From assembly GCA_019565575.1 (NCBI GenBank), contig CP067379.1:2728001-2792000 (forward strand): 64,000 nt of DNA, given 5' to 3'. The position numbers were made by a program, and so were the translations under genes. A model generated the notes under the pieces. That model ran no database searches, was not told the DNA's origin, and saw nothing but the letters and a program-made list of their open reading frames with translations. Origin of the DNA: Flavobacterium covae (GTDB taxonomy: Bacteria > Bacteroidota > Bacteroidia > Flavobacteriales > Flavobacteriaceae). The stretch's first letter is position 1. Every line of letters begins with the position of its first letter. Of this stretch, positions 1 through 10,050 are shown one piece after another.

Positions 1-42
1 CCAACCGCAACCTAATAGACTTATTTTTTGCATTTTTTGTTT

Positions 43-840
43 TTACTTTATTTGCTTTTTTGAACGAAGATACAAATCAAAATATAAAATAAGAATGATT
101 CCTAAAAATCCTAAGCCTATTAAATTATTTTCTAAATCGCTTAATTCCATATTTGGTTTAAAAACAGTTGCTATTTTATAAATAGGAATGATAAAGCACA
201 TTATTGTAATCAATATATTTAGTTTAAAACGATGTTTTTGAATTTTGGTACGATCAAATGTTTTTAATAATTTACTTAATAAATAGGAATCAATTGTTCC
301 TGTAAAAATAAGTCCTATAGAAAAAACAATTCCTCCTATGACTGAAAATAACCAGTGATTGGTACCTGAAATAGCTAAGCCAAAAGCAGCTATTTGGGAA
401 GAGGTATCAAATATAAATCCAAAAATAATTCCTGTTATAAATACTGTAATGGGACTTACTTTTTTATCTAAAAATTTAGGTATTAAATATTTTTTAAGAC
501 CCAAAGAATTGTTTTTTCGAGAATATATTAAAGAATTTATATTTCCTATTCCTATTATTAATAATAAAAACATGGGCAACCAATTAAGAACCCAATCAAC
601 CCAAATAGGAACTTGAAAATTATTTTTTAAATAACTTAAAATTAAAGCTATTAATGTTACCATTATACCATGACCTAAAGTAAATAGGGTTCCGACCCAT
701 CTAGACCATGTATTTTTATTTTCGTATAAACGATAGGTGTAATTGTCTATTACGGTAATATGATCTGGATCTAAACCATGTCGTAAACCTAAAATAAATA
801 GGATTAGTAATGCAGATAAATTATTATTTAATAGTTCCAT
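43..840 (-). CDS. NiCoT-family nickel/cobalt transporter
   Basis: This 265-residue integral membrane protein should carry Ni2+ or Co2+ across the inner membrane. Residues 19-36 read RHGLDPDHITVIDNYTYR, matching the HoxN/NixA signature (H-X4-DH) in the second membrane segment. LGHGIMV near residue 55 and GFIFDTSSQI near 140 match the second and third family motifs. It lies 13 bp after the TonB receptor, on the same strand, in the operon led by the cobalamin riboswitch. Cobalt for corrin synthesis is therefore the likely cargo (inference). The frame is intact and the length is a little short for the family. Nickel cannot be excluded from sequence alone. Confidence 0.85.
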   Translation of the reverse strand: MELLNNNLSALLILFILGLRHGLDPDHITVIDNYTYRLYENKNTWSRWVGTLFTLGHGIMVTLIALILSYLKNNFQVPIWVDWVLNWLPMFLLLIIGIGNINSLIYSRKNNSLGLKKYLIPKFLDKKVSPITVFITGIIFGFIFDTSSQIAAFGLAISGTNHWLFSVIGGIVFSIGLIFTGTIDSYLLSKLLKTFDRTKIQKHRFKLNILITIMCFIIPIYKIATVFKPNMELSDLENNLIGLGFLGIILILYFDLYLRSKKQIK

Positions 841-853
841 AATGGGCTAAAAT

Positions 854-3160
854 TTAAAAGAAATAAGAAATACTTCCTTTTAGGAAAAAAGGTGTTCCAG
901 GGGTGTTATGAAAATCTATGATTGGCTCTATTTCATTTTTTAATTGTGATTGATCATAAAATTGGGCTTCATCCCATTTTGTATTAAATATATTTTCGGT
1001 AGAAAGACTAATTTCGTATCGTGGTCTGGTATATCTAATAACTACATCTGCTATAGTATAAGGTTTAGAATATACTGAGCCATCTTCAATAGCAGGACGT
1101 TCTCCCATAAAACGGTAACGTAAACTAGCGTTGATCCCATTTTCTAGTTTTAAGGTTAATCCTCCTGTTGAGTTCCATCTAGTATATAAAGGAATTAGAT
1201 TTTTTTCTTTTGGAGCTTCTCTTAAAAAGCTATAGGCATAATTTAGGTTTGTATCTGCCCATAAAAAATCTGTAAATTGAATTTTTAAAGAGGCATCTAT
1301 TCCATATTTTCTACTTGATCCTAAATTTTCAAAACTTCCATCATCTGAAATAAATTTAAATTCTGAGCCACTATCTGTCCACCAAGCTGTAAAATTAAAA
1401 ATAGACTTTTTATACAATTTCATTATAAAACCTAAATCAACACTTTCTGATTGTGGAACAGGATTCATGGCAGTAGGATCTTTACTAACGGCTGTATGCG
1501 CATAGTTAGAATGAAAACCTATACCCCATTTTGCATATACTGAAAAATTGGAAGTTGGAGTAAAATGAATTTGTGCTTTAGGGTTAAAACGATAAACAGT
1601 CTTTTTGCCCGAATTGTTATTCTCTATTTTATTTTTTAAATAAAAATTGAAAAGTTCATTTCTAAAACCCAATTTAAGTGACCATTTAGGTGCAAATTGC
1701 CAATCTTCATCTAAATATAAACTATAATTTGTAATAGCTACGTCATCATTTGCGGCTTTGCTTAAAAATGCTCTTCGTAGAACATAATCTCTTCCTAATC
1801 CTAATATATCCGTTCGGGTGACGAATCCAACTTCTGATGATAATTTTGTTGAACTTATATTATCGAGTCTATTATATGTACTTTTTAATCCAAATAAGTC
1901 CCTTTTTTCCCATTGTAATATTTCATCTCCGTTGATAGGGTCATTCATAAAAAAAGTAAAGTTTGAAAACAAATCAAAAATATTTTTGGAATAATAAAAC
2001 TGATTTTTCCATGATTGATTTTCCTTTAGTTTAGTATCTAAAATAACGTTTGTATTGAGTCTTGATGCTATTCCTCCTTCTGAATCATCTATAGCACCGT
2101 ATCTAGATAAAGTACCTTTTTCTATAGCTCGTAATGGCAATTGCCCAGAAGCATTCCAAGTACTTGAAAAATAAGATCCTGATAGTATAAGTGTTGTTTT
2201 TGGGGTAAGTTGTGCGTTGTATCTTCCAAAAAAATTAAAACGTTTGAATTTTAATTTACTTTCAAAAAAACCATCGGTATAATTATACTCTGAGGCAAAA
2301 TAAGCGTTGTCATTCCATTTAGAAACTAAGTGTTTTTGATCTAAAATTTGAAGCATCGTTAAAACCCTTTGTGTATTAAACAAGCCCGATTCTAGTTTAA
2401 CTATATTATTTTCTAAACGGTATTTAGAATTAAATTGAGCAGCTCCTGCCACTGAAAAATCTCCAAGAGAGGCCTCATAAGGTCCTTTAAAAAAATTAAC
2501 AGTACCAATGGTTTCTGGAATCATAAAGTGCATATCCGCATACCCTTGTCCATGTGCATGAGAAGGCATATTAGCGGGTATACCATCCATTTGAATAGAA
2601 AAGTCTGTTCCGTGATCGTTATCAATTCCTCTTACAAAAATTTGTTCCGCTTTTCCTCCACCTGCATGTTGTGCAATAAATAGCCCTGGAACGGCTCTAA
2701 GTAAATCTTGTGCTGATTTTATAGGTTGTAATTGTAAACTGATTTGATCTATTTTATTTTCTTGTTTTTTGATTGATGAAGCAGAAATAACCAATTCTTC
2801 CAAGTTCATTACATTGTGTAACAAGGAAATATTTAGTGATTTTTGTTCGTCTTTTTTGAAATTTATTTTTGTAGTAAATACATTATAACCTATATGAGAA
2901 ACGATAATTGTTTTTATTCCTTCTGGAAGCGGATTGCAACTTATATACTCCATTTTCTTGTGATATAGTACTTTCGCCAGATTCTTTTATTCTTATTGTG
3001 GCTCCTTCTATTTTAGTTTGGTTTGTTACGTCTATAATAAAACCGTTAATACTACTTTGTCCTTGTGTTTTTTGAAATAAAAATAGGAAAAGTAAAAAAC
3101 AACTTAAATTAAACAATTTAGTTATGAAATTGCTTTTATTTTTTTGAGGTTTAAAATCAT
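854..3160 (-). CDS. TonB-dependent outer-membrane receptor (one internal frame break)
   Basis: A TonB-dependent receptor of about 768 residues once the frame is repaired. From the ATG at 3160 it has a signal peptide ending near QKTQGQ, a CarboxypepD_reg-like domain (INGFIIDVTN...GVYKL), a plug (SAQDLLRAVPGLFIAQHAGG, FVRGIDNDHG) and a 22-strand-type barrel ending in a C-terminal phenylalanine (SYFF). Two frame problems exist. A T7 run at 3139-3145 (A7 in the gene) fuses the reading frame to the ferredoxin upstream, and one surplus base near 2931-2935 breaks it after GVYKLQ. Its place behind a cobalamin riboswitch and before a NiCoT transporter suggests corrinoid or cobalt-chelate uptake (inference). 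Confidence 0.85.
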
Positions 3161-3476
3161 CTTTTGTACTATTTGAAGAAAAAAGTAACTGTTCTTTTAT
3201 TAATGTATCTTTTAGAATATGAGTCGTTACAATATTATTTGAAGTTTCAATATTGACTTCTTTATACCAAGTATTTTCAGGTTGGATATTTACAATGGGG
3301 CCTTTTTTACAAAATCCTTGACATTTCGTTCGAATGGTATGAATTTCATCATTTAGTTCGTATTGTGTCAGGTTTTTTCGAAGTGTTTTAATATTTTCTT
3401 CTGCTCCATTATCAGTACAACAAGTACCATTACATAAATAAATGATTTTTTTAATCTTTGATAGATCCTTTGACAT
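3136..3476 (-). CDS. Thioredoxin-like [2Fe-2S] ferredoxin
   Basis: A small protein of about 113 residues of the (2Fe-2S) ferredoxin, thioredoxin-like type. Cysteines in LCNGTCCTDNG (residues 14-24) and TKCQGFCKKGP (50-60) are the expected cluster ligands. As written, the frame runs on into the TonB receptor signal peptide. If the A7 run at 3139-3145 is A8, this protein ends at TAA (3136-3138) and the receptor starts at its own ATG (3160), overlapping by 25 bp. I therefore treat them as two genes. Ferredoxins of this type often sit in cobalamin clusters of Bacteroidetes and may donate electrons for corrin reduction (inference). It is the first gene after the riboswitch. Confidence 0.75.
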
Positions 3477-3579
3477 GTTTGATTTTTTTTTCGTTAATAA
3501 TCCCGTTAACTGATTATTAGCGACCTTAGAGAAAGGACGTGTGAAAGAAGGGAAGCATTACATTCACCCGTCAGCCTTT

Positions 3580-3790
3580 ACTCCGAAAGCCACGAATCAA
3601 TACAAAGGCAGGTCTTCTGACTTGTTTTAATTATAACGCCTTCCCATTTTATTTTTTAGATAAAAACAGTGGCATTTTGTTATAATCTTTTTAAAAACTT
3701 ACAGCAGCGGGTACTGTTCCAGATTTACACTGGATTCCCTTTTAATTCATTTCCAAAATGGAAACAAAACCATTGCGGGCACGAAAGTAC
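3580..3790 (-). promoter_or_regulatory. Cobalamin (AdoCbl) riboswitch
   Basis: Read on the minus strand, the leader contains the B12-box parts in order. GAATCCAGTG-TAAATCTGGAAC-AGTACCCGC-GCTGTAAG lies at about 3697-3742, TGCCACTG at 3668-3675, TGGGAAGGCG at about 3641-3650, and GTCAGAAGACCTGCC at about 3604-3618. These are the conserved core segments of cobalamin riboswitches. About 100 nt of leader separates the aptamer from the ferredoxin ATG at 3476, so it should repress the ferredoxin-TonB receptor-NiCoT operon when B12 is abundant. Confidence 0.95.
3782..3789 (-). promoter_or_regulatory. Promoter -7 box upstream of the riboswitch
   Basis: On the minus strand TACTTTCG matches the Bacteroidetes -7 consensus TAnnTTTG at seven of eight positions and sits just before the 5' end of the aptamer, in the short gap after cbiB. 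The position is what a riboswitch promoter should have; one mismatch lowers confidence. Confidence 0.5.
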
Positions 3791-3820
3791 AAAAAACTAA
3801 TAGAGTTTGTTAAAAAAACA

Positions 3821-4789
3821 CTAGTTATAGTGGAAATTATCAAAAATAACCCAAAATACTATTTTTATTATCAATATTAGAGCAATTGCCGTTAGAGTAA
3901 CTAAATGATTTATAAAACATACTTTTTTAAATTCATTATGCTTAATAACACGAGGATTGGTTCCTATAAATGGTTTTTCTACGATCTTTCCGTGGTATTT
4001 ATTAGGTCCACCGAAACGACAATTCATAATTCCTGCTAAAGCTGATTCTGGATAGCCTGAATTAGGACTTGCATGTTGAGTTCCAAATTTTAATATAAAA
4101 GGAAATAAACTAAGTTTTCCACTAATTAAAATCATTAAAAAAGCAGTTATTCGAGCAGGGATATAATTAGCTACATCATCTAATCGAGCGGCAAATTTTC
4201 CAAAATAATAATATTTATCATTCTTATAACCAATCATAGAATCTAAAGTATTTATCATTTTATAAACCATCATAAATGGTAATCCTCCAATAGCATAATA
4301 AAAAAGAGGAGCGATTACACCGTCACTCAAATTTTCAGATAATGTTTCTAAAACAGCTATTCGTATTTGATTTTCAGAAAGTGTAGACGTATCTCTTCCT
4401 ACAATCCATGATAAACGTTTTCTTCCTGCTTCTAATCCTTTTTCTTCTAATGTATCAAATACTTCTCTTCCTTCTTGTAATAGGCTTTTATTAGCTAGAC
4501 CGTAAAATATAAAAAGACTGGTAAAAAGGATATAAAGGTTAAAATTAATATCTAATAAAATACTTGATAAAAAATAAAAAAATAAAAAAACAGAACTGCA
4601 TAATGCTAGAGTAAGAAAGAGTCCTTTTATAAATCTACCATTTCCTTTATTTAAAAAGTTTTCACCAAAATAGATTGTGTTTCCAAAAAAACGAATAGGA
4701 TGTGGTAAGCTTCTTGGATCTCCCAATAATAAATCTAAAAAATAACCTATAAGTAATGGTATTGAAAAAATAATTAAAGAATTGTCCAT
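3821..4789 (-). CDS. cbiB: Adenosylcobinamide-phosphate synthase CbiB
   Basis: A membrane protein of 322 residues that joins (R)-1-amino-2-propanol O-phosphate to adenosylcobyric acid. The family motif DLLLGDPRSLPHPIR is at residues 18-32, NLSDGVIAPLFYYAIGG near 153-169 and NTLDSMIGYKN near 180-190; several hydrophobic segments flank them. The frame is intact. It overlaps the 3' end of cobD by 16 bp, so the two are probably translated together. CobD makes the aminopropanol phosphate that CbiB uses. Confidence 0.92.
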   Translation of the reverse strand: MDNSLIIFSIPLLIGYFLDLLLGDPRSLPHPIRFFGNTIYFGENFLNKGNGRFIKGLFLTLALCSSVFLFFYFLSSILLDINFNLYILFTSLFIFYGLANKSLLQEGREVFDTLEEKGLEAGRKRLSWIVGRDTSTLSENQIRIAVLETLSENLSDGVIAPLFYYAIGGLPFMMVYKMINTLDSMIGYKNDKYYYFGKFAARLDDVANYIPARITAFLMILISGKLSLFPFILKFGTQHASPNSGYPESALAGIMNCRFGGPNKYHGKIVEKPFIGTNPRVIKHNEFKKVCFINHLVTLTAIALILIIKIVFWVIFDNFHYN

Positions 4790-5797
4790 TGTTGAATAGC
4801 ATCAATTAAAAGTTTATTTTCTAAAGGTTTTTGTGTTGCCACTCGAAAATATTGTGATGAAAGTCCTCGGAAATTGCTAGCATCTCGAATGAGCAACTGA
4901 TGTTTTTTTAAAAGGTATTCTTTTAGTTCTGGAGCTGTCTTTTTATTTGTTTTGCACAAGAAAAAATTAGTGTTTGTTGAGTAAACGTCTATATTTTGAA
5001 TTTCTTGTAAAGCATTAATAAATTGAGTTGTATCTGCTAGTATTTTTTCTATTGGTAATACAATGTTAGCAGCATTTTTAACGATATATTTTCCTGCTTC
5101 AATTGCCATAGTATTTACGGACCAAGGCATTTTAACGGTTTCAATTGCTTGAATGTTTTGTTTTTGACTAATGATATAGCCTAATCGTAAACCTGGAATA
5201 GAATAGGTTTTGGTTAATGATTTTACAATGAATAAATTAGAAAAATTATTTATTTCGTTAACTATTGAAATATCAACCAATGTAAAATCTACATAAGCTT
5301 CATCAATTATAAATAATGTATTAGGATTATTTTTTAAGAGAAAATGAAGGTCTTTTTTATGAAAAACCAATCCTGTTGGATTATTAGGATTTCCTAAAAA
5401 AACAGCTTCTGTAGAAAAAAAGACTTGTTTTATTTAGATCTGACCATTTAAGGAAATTTAATGAAATATCATGTACTTGACAAGCGTCATTATATTCTGA
5501 AAATGAGGGTATAATAATTGTGGCTGACTTCTTTTGTAAAAAGTGTGCTATTAGGTAAAATGCTTCTGTAGCACCATTGGTTACTAATATTTGATTGGGT
5601 TTTAGTTGGTGCCAACTAGCTAATTCTTTTTGCAATGATTCAGCATTTGCTTCGGGATAATGAGCTATTTTATCCCAATACTGAGAAAGATGTTCTTTCA
5701 AACCTTTAGGAAATCCTTCATAAAAAACGTTTGAACTAAAATTTGCTTTAATGCTTCCGTTATATAAATAACCGTCATCTCCATGTCCTAAAATCAT
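4774..5797 (-). CDS. cobD: Threonine-phosphate decarboxylase CobD (frame break)
   Basis: A PLP enzyme of about 340 residues that decarboxylates L-threonine O-3-phosphate. The N-terminal part has GHGDDGYLYNG and the cofactor-binding VTNGATEAFYL. The C-terminal part has FIIDEAYVDF, the lysine motif SLTKTYSIPGLRLGY and the arginine in RDASNF. The frame breaks at an A7 run, 5415-5421. With A6 the junction reads through AVFLGNPNNPTG, a perfect family motif. It overlaps cobQ by 4 bp and cbiB by 16 bp. PduX, upstream in the same operon, makes its substrate. Confidence 0.9.
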
Positions 5798-7276
5798 GCT
5801 TCTGTTTCTTTAAGAACTTTATAAATATACTGAATGTCTATATGCTCTCGTAAGTGTTGGGCTAATAAATCATATTGTTCTTCTTTAAAAGTCTTATAAT
5901 CAAATATCCCTGTTATCACTTTTTTATCAGTTTGTAAAAGTAAATCTTTGATAACAATTTCATTATCCAATATTCCATGAATATAAGTTCCCCAACATTT
6001 ATCAGATAAATAATAACCATCGCCTGTTTTGTCATCAAAAGTATTTAGAATATACTCTTTGTTTTCTATTGTAGAAACGCCCATGTGTATTTCATAACCT
6101 CTGCATATTTTTTGGTATTTTTTAAAATAAAATTGTACTTGACGTGTTATTTTTTTTTCTGTAAGAATCGTTTTAACAGGAAGTATTCCTAATCCGGCCA
6201 TAGTTTCTATAGTTCCTTCAATATGGTTTGGATCTTCTATGGTTTGTCCCATCATTTGATAACCGCCACAAATTCCTATAACTATTTTATTATTTTTGTG
6301 TGCTTTTATAATCGCTTCCAGCTACTCCATTATTTTTAATATCAATCAAATCAGAAATAGTGTTTTTACTTCCAGGAATAATTACAATATCTGCTTTTTC
6401 TATTTCAGAAATTTTTTTTGTATAAAATAAATTTACGTTTTTATGTTGTTCTAATACATTAAAATCTGTGTAATTTGATACTCTATTAAGCAAAATAACT
6501 GCTATATTTATTTTATTTTCTACTGCTTGGGAAGGTTTGTTTTGAAGACTAACAGAGTCTTCTTCTTCTATATAAATATCTTTTTTATAGGGTACCAATC
6601 CTACTACAGGAATACCGCAAAGATTTTCTATTATTTTTTTACCTTCTTCAAAAAGACGTGAATCACCACGAAATTTATTAATTATAATTCCTTTTATTAA
6701 AGCTTTTTCTTCAGGAGTTAATAAAGCAATACTTCCAAAAACACTTGCAAAAACCCCTCCTCTATCTATATCCGCAATTAAAAAAGTAGAGGCATTAGCA
6801 TATTTTGCCATCCGCATATTGGTTATATCTCGATGTTTTAGGTTTAATTCTGAAATACTTCCTGCTCCTTCAAGTACAATTGGATTATATTTTTCTGATA
6901 ATCGGGTATAAGCGGCTTGTGCTTCTTTCAGTAATTCCTTTTTATCATTTTCCATAAAATAATCAAAAGCTGATTGGTTCCCCAATGGTTTTCCATTTAA
7001 AACAACCTGTGAACTCTTATCATTAGTAGGTTTTAATAAAACAGGATTCATATCCGTGCTACACGCAATCCCACAAGCTTCTGCCTGAACTGCTTGAGCA
7101 CGACCTATTTCAAGTCCGTCAGGGGTAGCAAAACTATTGAGTGACATATTTTGTGATTTGAAAGGTGCTGGATTATAACCATCTTGCTTAAAAATACGAC
7201 AAAATCCTGTATTAATAATACTTTTGCCTACATCAGAGGCGGTACCAACAAACATTATAGGTCTTAATTTTTGCAT
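5794..7276 (-). CDS. cobQ: Cobyric acid synthase CobQ (frame break)
   Basis: A glutamine-dependent amidotransferase of about 493 residues, acting on the b, d, e and g carboxylates of adenosylcobyrinate a,c-diamide. The N-terminal domain has FVGTASDVGKSIINTGFCRI (P-loop), FKSQNMSLNS and the Mg2+-binding ADIDRGGVFAS. The GATase domain carries its nucleophile in GICGGYQMMG and ends with the ILDNE segment. The frame breaks at a GG pair (plus-strand CC, 6318-6319): removing one base joins VAEAIIKAHKNNK smoothly. Start ATG at 7276 lies six bases from the stop of pduX. Confidence 0.92.
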
Positions 7277-7281
7277 AGAAT

Positions 7282-8128
7282 TTATTCAATGTAAAGAGTT
7301 GTTTTCCAGTGTTTTTCGACTAAACACCTAACTTTAAAATCTATAGATTTTAAACGATAGGGTTCTATGAGTAATCCCATAAATGTACCGCTATGTGCCA
7401 CAAATAAACCACAATTATTCTCTATAGCAAAATCATACAATAAAGTAAATTTTTTTTTTTGGCAAAATAGTTTCGTTTATAACAGCACTTTTGGTAACAC
7501 ATTCAAAAAATGTTCTATAATCATTATTTTTTACACTTACTTTAAGAATAGAATATAGATTTTTAAATTCTATCATTTGACTTTCAGAATATTCTCTAGC
7601 CTTTGATATTTTAATTGTATCAATATCTACATTTGGATCCGAATCAAAATATAATATGGAATAAGAAATAGGATTTAAATTTTCTAAAATTTTTCCTGAC
7701 TTTTGATTAAATAATAAAGAATTAAAATCCAGACAAGGATCCGTAGGATCTATTTGAGAAGCTATTTTATAAAGAAAATGATTTGAATATTGGGTCTTAT
7801 ATAATTTATTTAAAGTAAGCAAAATACCTAATATATCAGTAGAACTAGAAGATAACCCTTTGCCAACTTTAAAGTTTCTTTTTTGGTTAAAATAAATTTT
7901 GTTTATAGGAGTAATTCCTTTTTCTTCTATTAATGAATGAAATAACTCCTTTGCCTTATTTGATTTTATATCCAGTCTTGTTTCTTCATCAATAGGATTG
8001 ATGCTTGCAATAGTATCTGTTTTAAATAATTTAGAAGATTTATTGCTTACTAAAAATGGTTGATTTTTACCAAAAGCTCCCTGAAGAAGTTCCCCCACTT
8101 TAGCATAAGTAGTAATCTTTATTATCAT
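7282..8128 (-). CDS. pduX: L-threonine kinase PduX (GHMP family, frame break)
   Basis: A GHMP kinase of about 281 residues that phosphorylates L-threonine for CobD. GELLQGAFG is near residue 12, the ATP motif KVGKGLSSSSTDI near 86-98, and motif 3 AHSGTFMGLL near the C-terminus. The frame breaks in an 11-T run (7450-7460). With ten, the protein continues from PKKK through FTLLYDFAIENNCGLFVAHSG to a TAA at 7282-7284. It heads the leftward pduX-cobQ-cobD-cbiB operon and diverges from cbiA. Confidence 0.85.
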
Positions 8129-8150
8129 TTTCTCTTTCTTTATAGAATTA

Positions 8151-8158
8151 CAAAGATA
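8151..8158 (-). promoter_or_regulatory. Promoter -7 box for the pduX operon
   Basis: TATCTTTG on the minus strand is a full match to TAnnTTTG, 23 bp before the pduX ATG. It is one arm of a 13-bp perfect inverted repeat (CAAAGATAAAAAT at 8151-8163; its complement at 8173-8185) whose other arm carries the cbiA promoter. Confidence 0.65.
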
Positions 8159-8177
8159 AAAATTGAGAATTGATTTT

Positions 8178-8185
8178 TATCTTTG
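8178..8185 (+). promoter_or_regulatory. Promoter -7 box for cbiA
   Basis: TATCTTTG on the plus strand fully matches TAnnTTTG and ends only five bases before the cbiA ATG at 8191. Transcription would then start at or next to the start codon, giving a leaderless or nearly leaderless mRNA. This is inferred from spacing only. Confidence 0.6.
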
Positions 8186-8190
8186 AAACT

Positions 8191-9533
8191 ATGAAACCAC
8201 AATTTCTTATAGCGGCACCATCTAGTAACTCAGGAAAAACAACTATTACACTTGGTTTACTACGATTATTAAAAAATAACGGATATAAAGTACAACCTTT
8301 CAAATGCGGTCCTGATTATATTGATACGAAACACCATACAAAAGCTGCGGGTGAGCCAAGTATTAATTTAGATACCTATATGATGAGTGAAAGTCATGTT
8401 AAAACTTTATATAAAAAATATAGTCAAGAGGCTGATATATCTATCATAGAAGGTGTAATGGGACTTTTTGACGGGGCAAATCGTATGGAAGGAAGCAGTG
8501 CAGAAATAGCATTATTATTAAACATTCCTATCATTTTGGTTGTCAATGCTAAATCTATGGCATACAGCGTTGCTCCATTGTTATTTGGACTTAAAAATTT
8601 TAATCCCAAGATAAAAATTGCAGGAGTTATATTTAACTTTGTAAATACAGAGAGCCATTATTCTTTTTAAAAGAAGCTTGTAATGATGTAGGTATTGAAG
8701 CTTTAGGTTACATCCCCTCTAATACTGATATTACTATTCCTTCACGTCATTTAGGCTTGTTTATATCTCCTGAACATGACTATGAATTAATAATTGAAAA
8801 TGCAGCAAAACACTTAGCTAAATCTATTGACATTAATCGTATTTTAGAAATTTCTAATACTGAAAATCACGTTTTTATTCCTAAAAATATAATAGAGTTA
8901 AAAACTGAAACCAACTCTTTTTTTAAAGACTACACAATAGCCGTAGCACATGATAATGCTTTTAATTTTACTTATTTTGAAAATATAAAAGGATTAGAAA
9001 ATTTAGGTAAAATTATCTATTTTAGTCCTATTACAGATAATAGAATGCCTAAGGCTGATATTTTGTACTTAGCTGGAGGTTATCCAGAATTATATTTAAA
9101 AGATTTAGCAAATAATATATCGATGCGTAAATCTATTCTTGATTTTTGCTCTAATGGTGGAAAAGTAATAGCTGAATGTGGTGGAATGATGTATTTAGGT
9201 AATCAAATTATCAATTCAGAAGGAATTGCTTATCCAATGGTAGGTTTTTTACCTATAGAAACCTCAATGGAAAAAGCTAAGCTTTCTTTAGGATATAGAG
9301 AAATAAAATTAGATAATCAAATAATTAAAGGACATGAATTTCACTATTCTAAAATAATAGAAAAGGAAAAGATTCCAACTATTGGTCAAATTTTTAATGC
9401 TAAAGGAATAGAAATAGCAACTCCCATTTATAGATTAAAAAATGTTATAGCATCCTATATACATTTTTATTGGGGAGACTCTCTCTTAATTATTAATTTT
9501 TTAAATAAAGAGGATTTGTTATTTGATTTCTAA
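8191..9533 (+). CDS. cbiA: Cobyrinate a,c-diamide synthase CbiA/CobB (frame break)
   Basis: An amidotransferase of about 447 residues that amidates the a and c side chains of cobyrinate or hydrogenobyrinate. The P-loop APSSNSGKTTITLGL is at residues 8-22, followed by FKCGPDYIDTKHH, EGVMGLFDG and, in the GATase domain, YLAGGYPEL and the nucleophile segment IAECGGMMYLG; GHEFHYS follows. The frame breaks at a T5 run (8664-8668). T6 restores YSFLKEACNDVGIEALGYIPS. I chose MKPQF (8191), since the P-loop follows directly. The last codons overlap a vgrG remnant on the other strand, so the C-terminus may be recombinant. Confidence 0.92.
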
Positions 9534-9662
9534 ATTATTACCACTAGGATCCTGTATAAAAACAGAACCTTGTAAATCGTTTAGAATAATTTTAGTTCCA
9601 GATCGGGTATGAATCGTTTTTACATCATTGCTGTAGGTATGATTATATTCTTTCCAACCAAT
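9519..9662 (-). pseudogene. Remnant of a type VI secretion VgrG protein
   Basis: On the minus strand an open stretch of about 47 codons reads GWKEYNHTYSNDVKTIHTRS, then GTKIILNDLQGSVFIQDPSG and NNLEIK before a TAA. This resembles the segment of Bacteroidetes VgrG proteins that leads into the gp5-like beta-helix. There is no start codon, and a stop lies directly upstream (9663-9665), so it is a fragment. It overlaps the last 15 bp of cbiA. No other secretion gene is in the window. Family assignment is from memory of the motif. Confidence 0.5.
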
Positions 9663-9750
9663 TTATACCATTTAAACTTAAAATATACTGTATTAAAAAG
9701 TAAAATTCTCGCTCTTTTTTTTATTTTAAAACAACTCTAAAAAACCGTTG

Positions 9751-9850
9751 AGTAACATAACATGGTTTTAAATTCTGGTGATGATATTCCTTCTCCATCA
9801 AGTGATTTTGATTATATGACTCCTCCTAGCGTCAGAGTGACAAACAAGAA
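9751..9850 (+). repeat. Dispersed intergenic repeat, copy A
   Basis: About 100 bp here match, in opposite orientation, 17003-17103 at roughly 80 % identity. Shared blocks include GTAACATAAC, TTAAATTCTG, TGATGATATTCC, TTTTGATTAT, GACTCCTCCT and AGTGACAAA. A second shared block, TTCGGATT-N-TTG-N-CATC, follows at about 9860-9875. The rest of the gap 9663-10050 holds nothing I can call. Confidence 0.65.
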
Positions 9851-10050
9851 GTATTTTACTTCGGATTCTTGTCATCCTATGTTTTTCTAGGTAAGGAGTT
9901 TAGAATGTTTTATTTGAAATCTAGAGAAATAGATTCTATTCTAAAAACAACCCCTGCAATTGCAAGGGTTAAGGAAATCTTATTCTTATTTTTTGCGTTT
10001 GTTAGTTAATGCTTATAAAGATAGTTTACCAATAATAGGAACCTTTCTTA

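Noticed and set aside
1..42. Feature at the left window edge
   Set aside because: Only 42 bp after the transporter stop are visible; too little to call.
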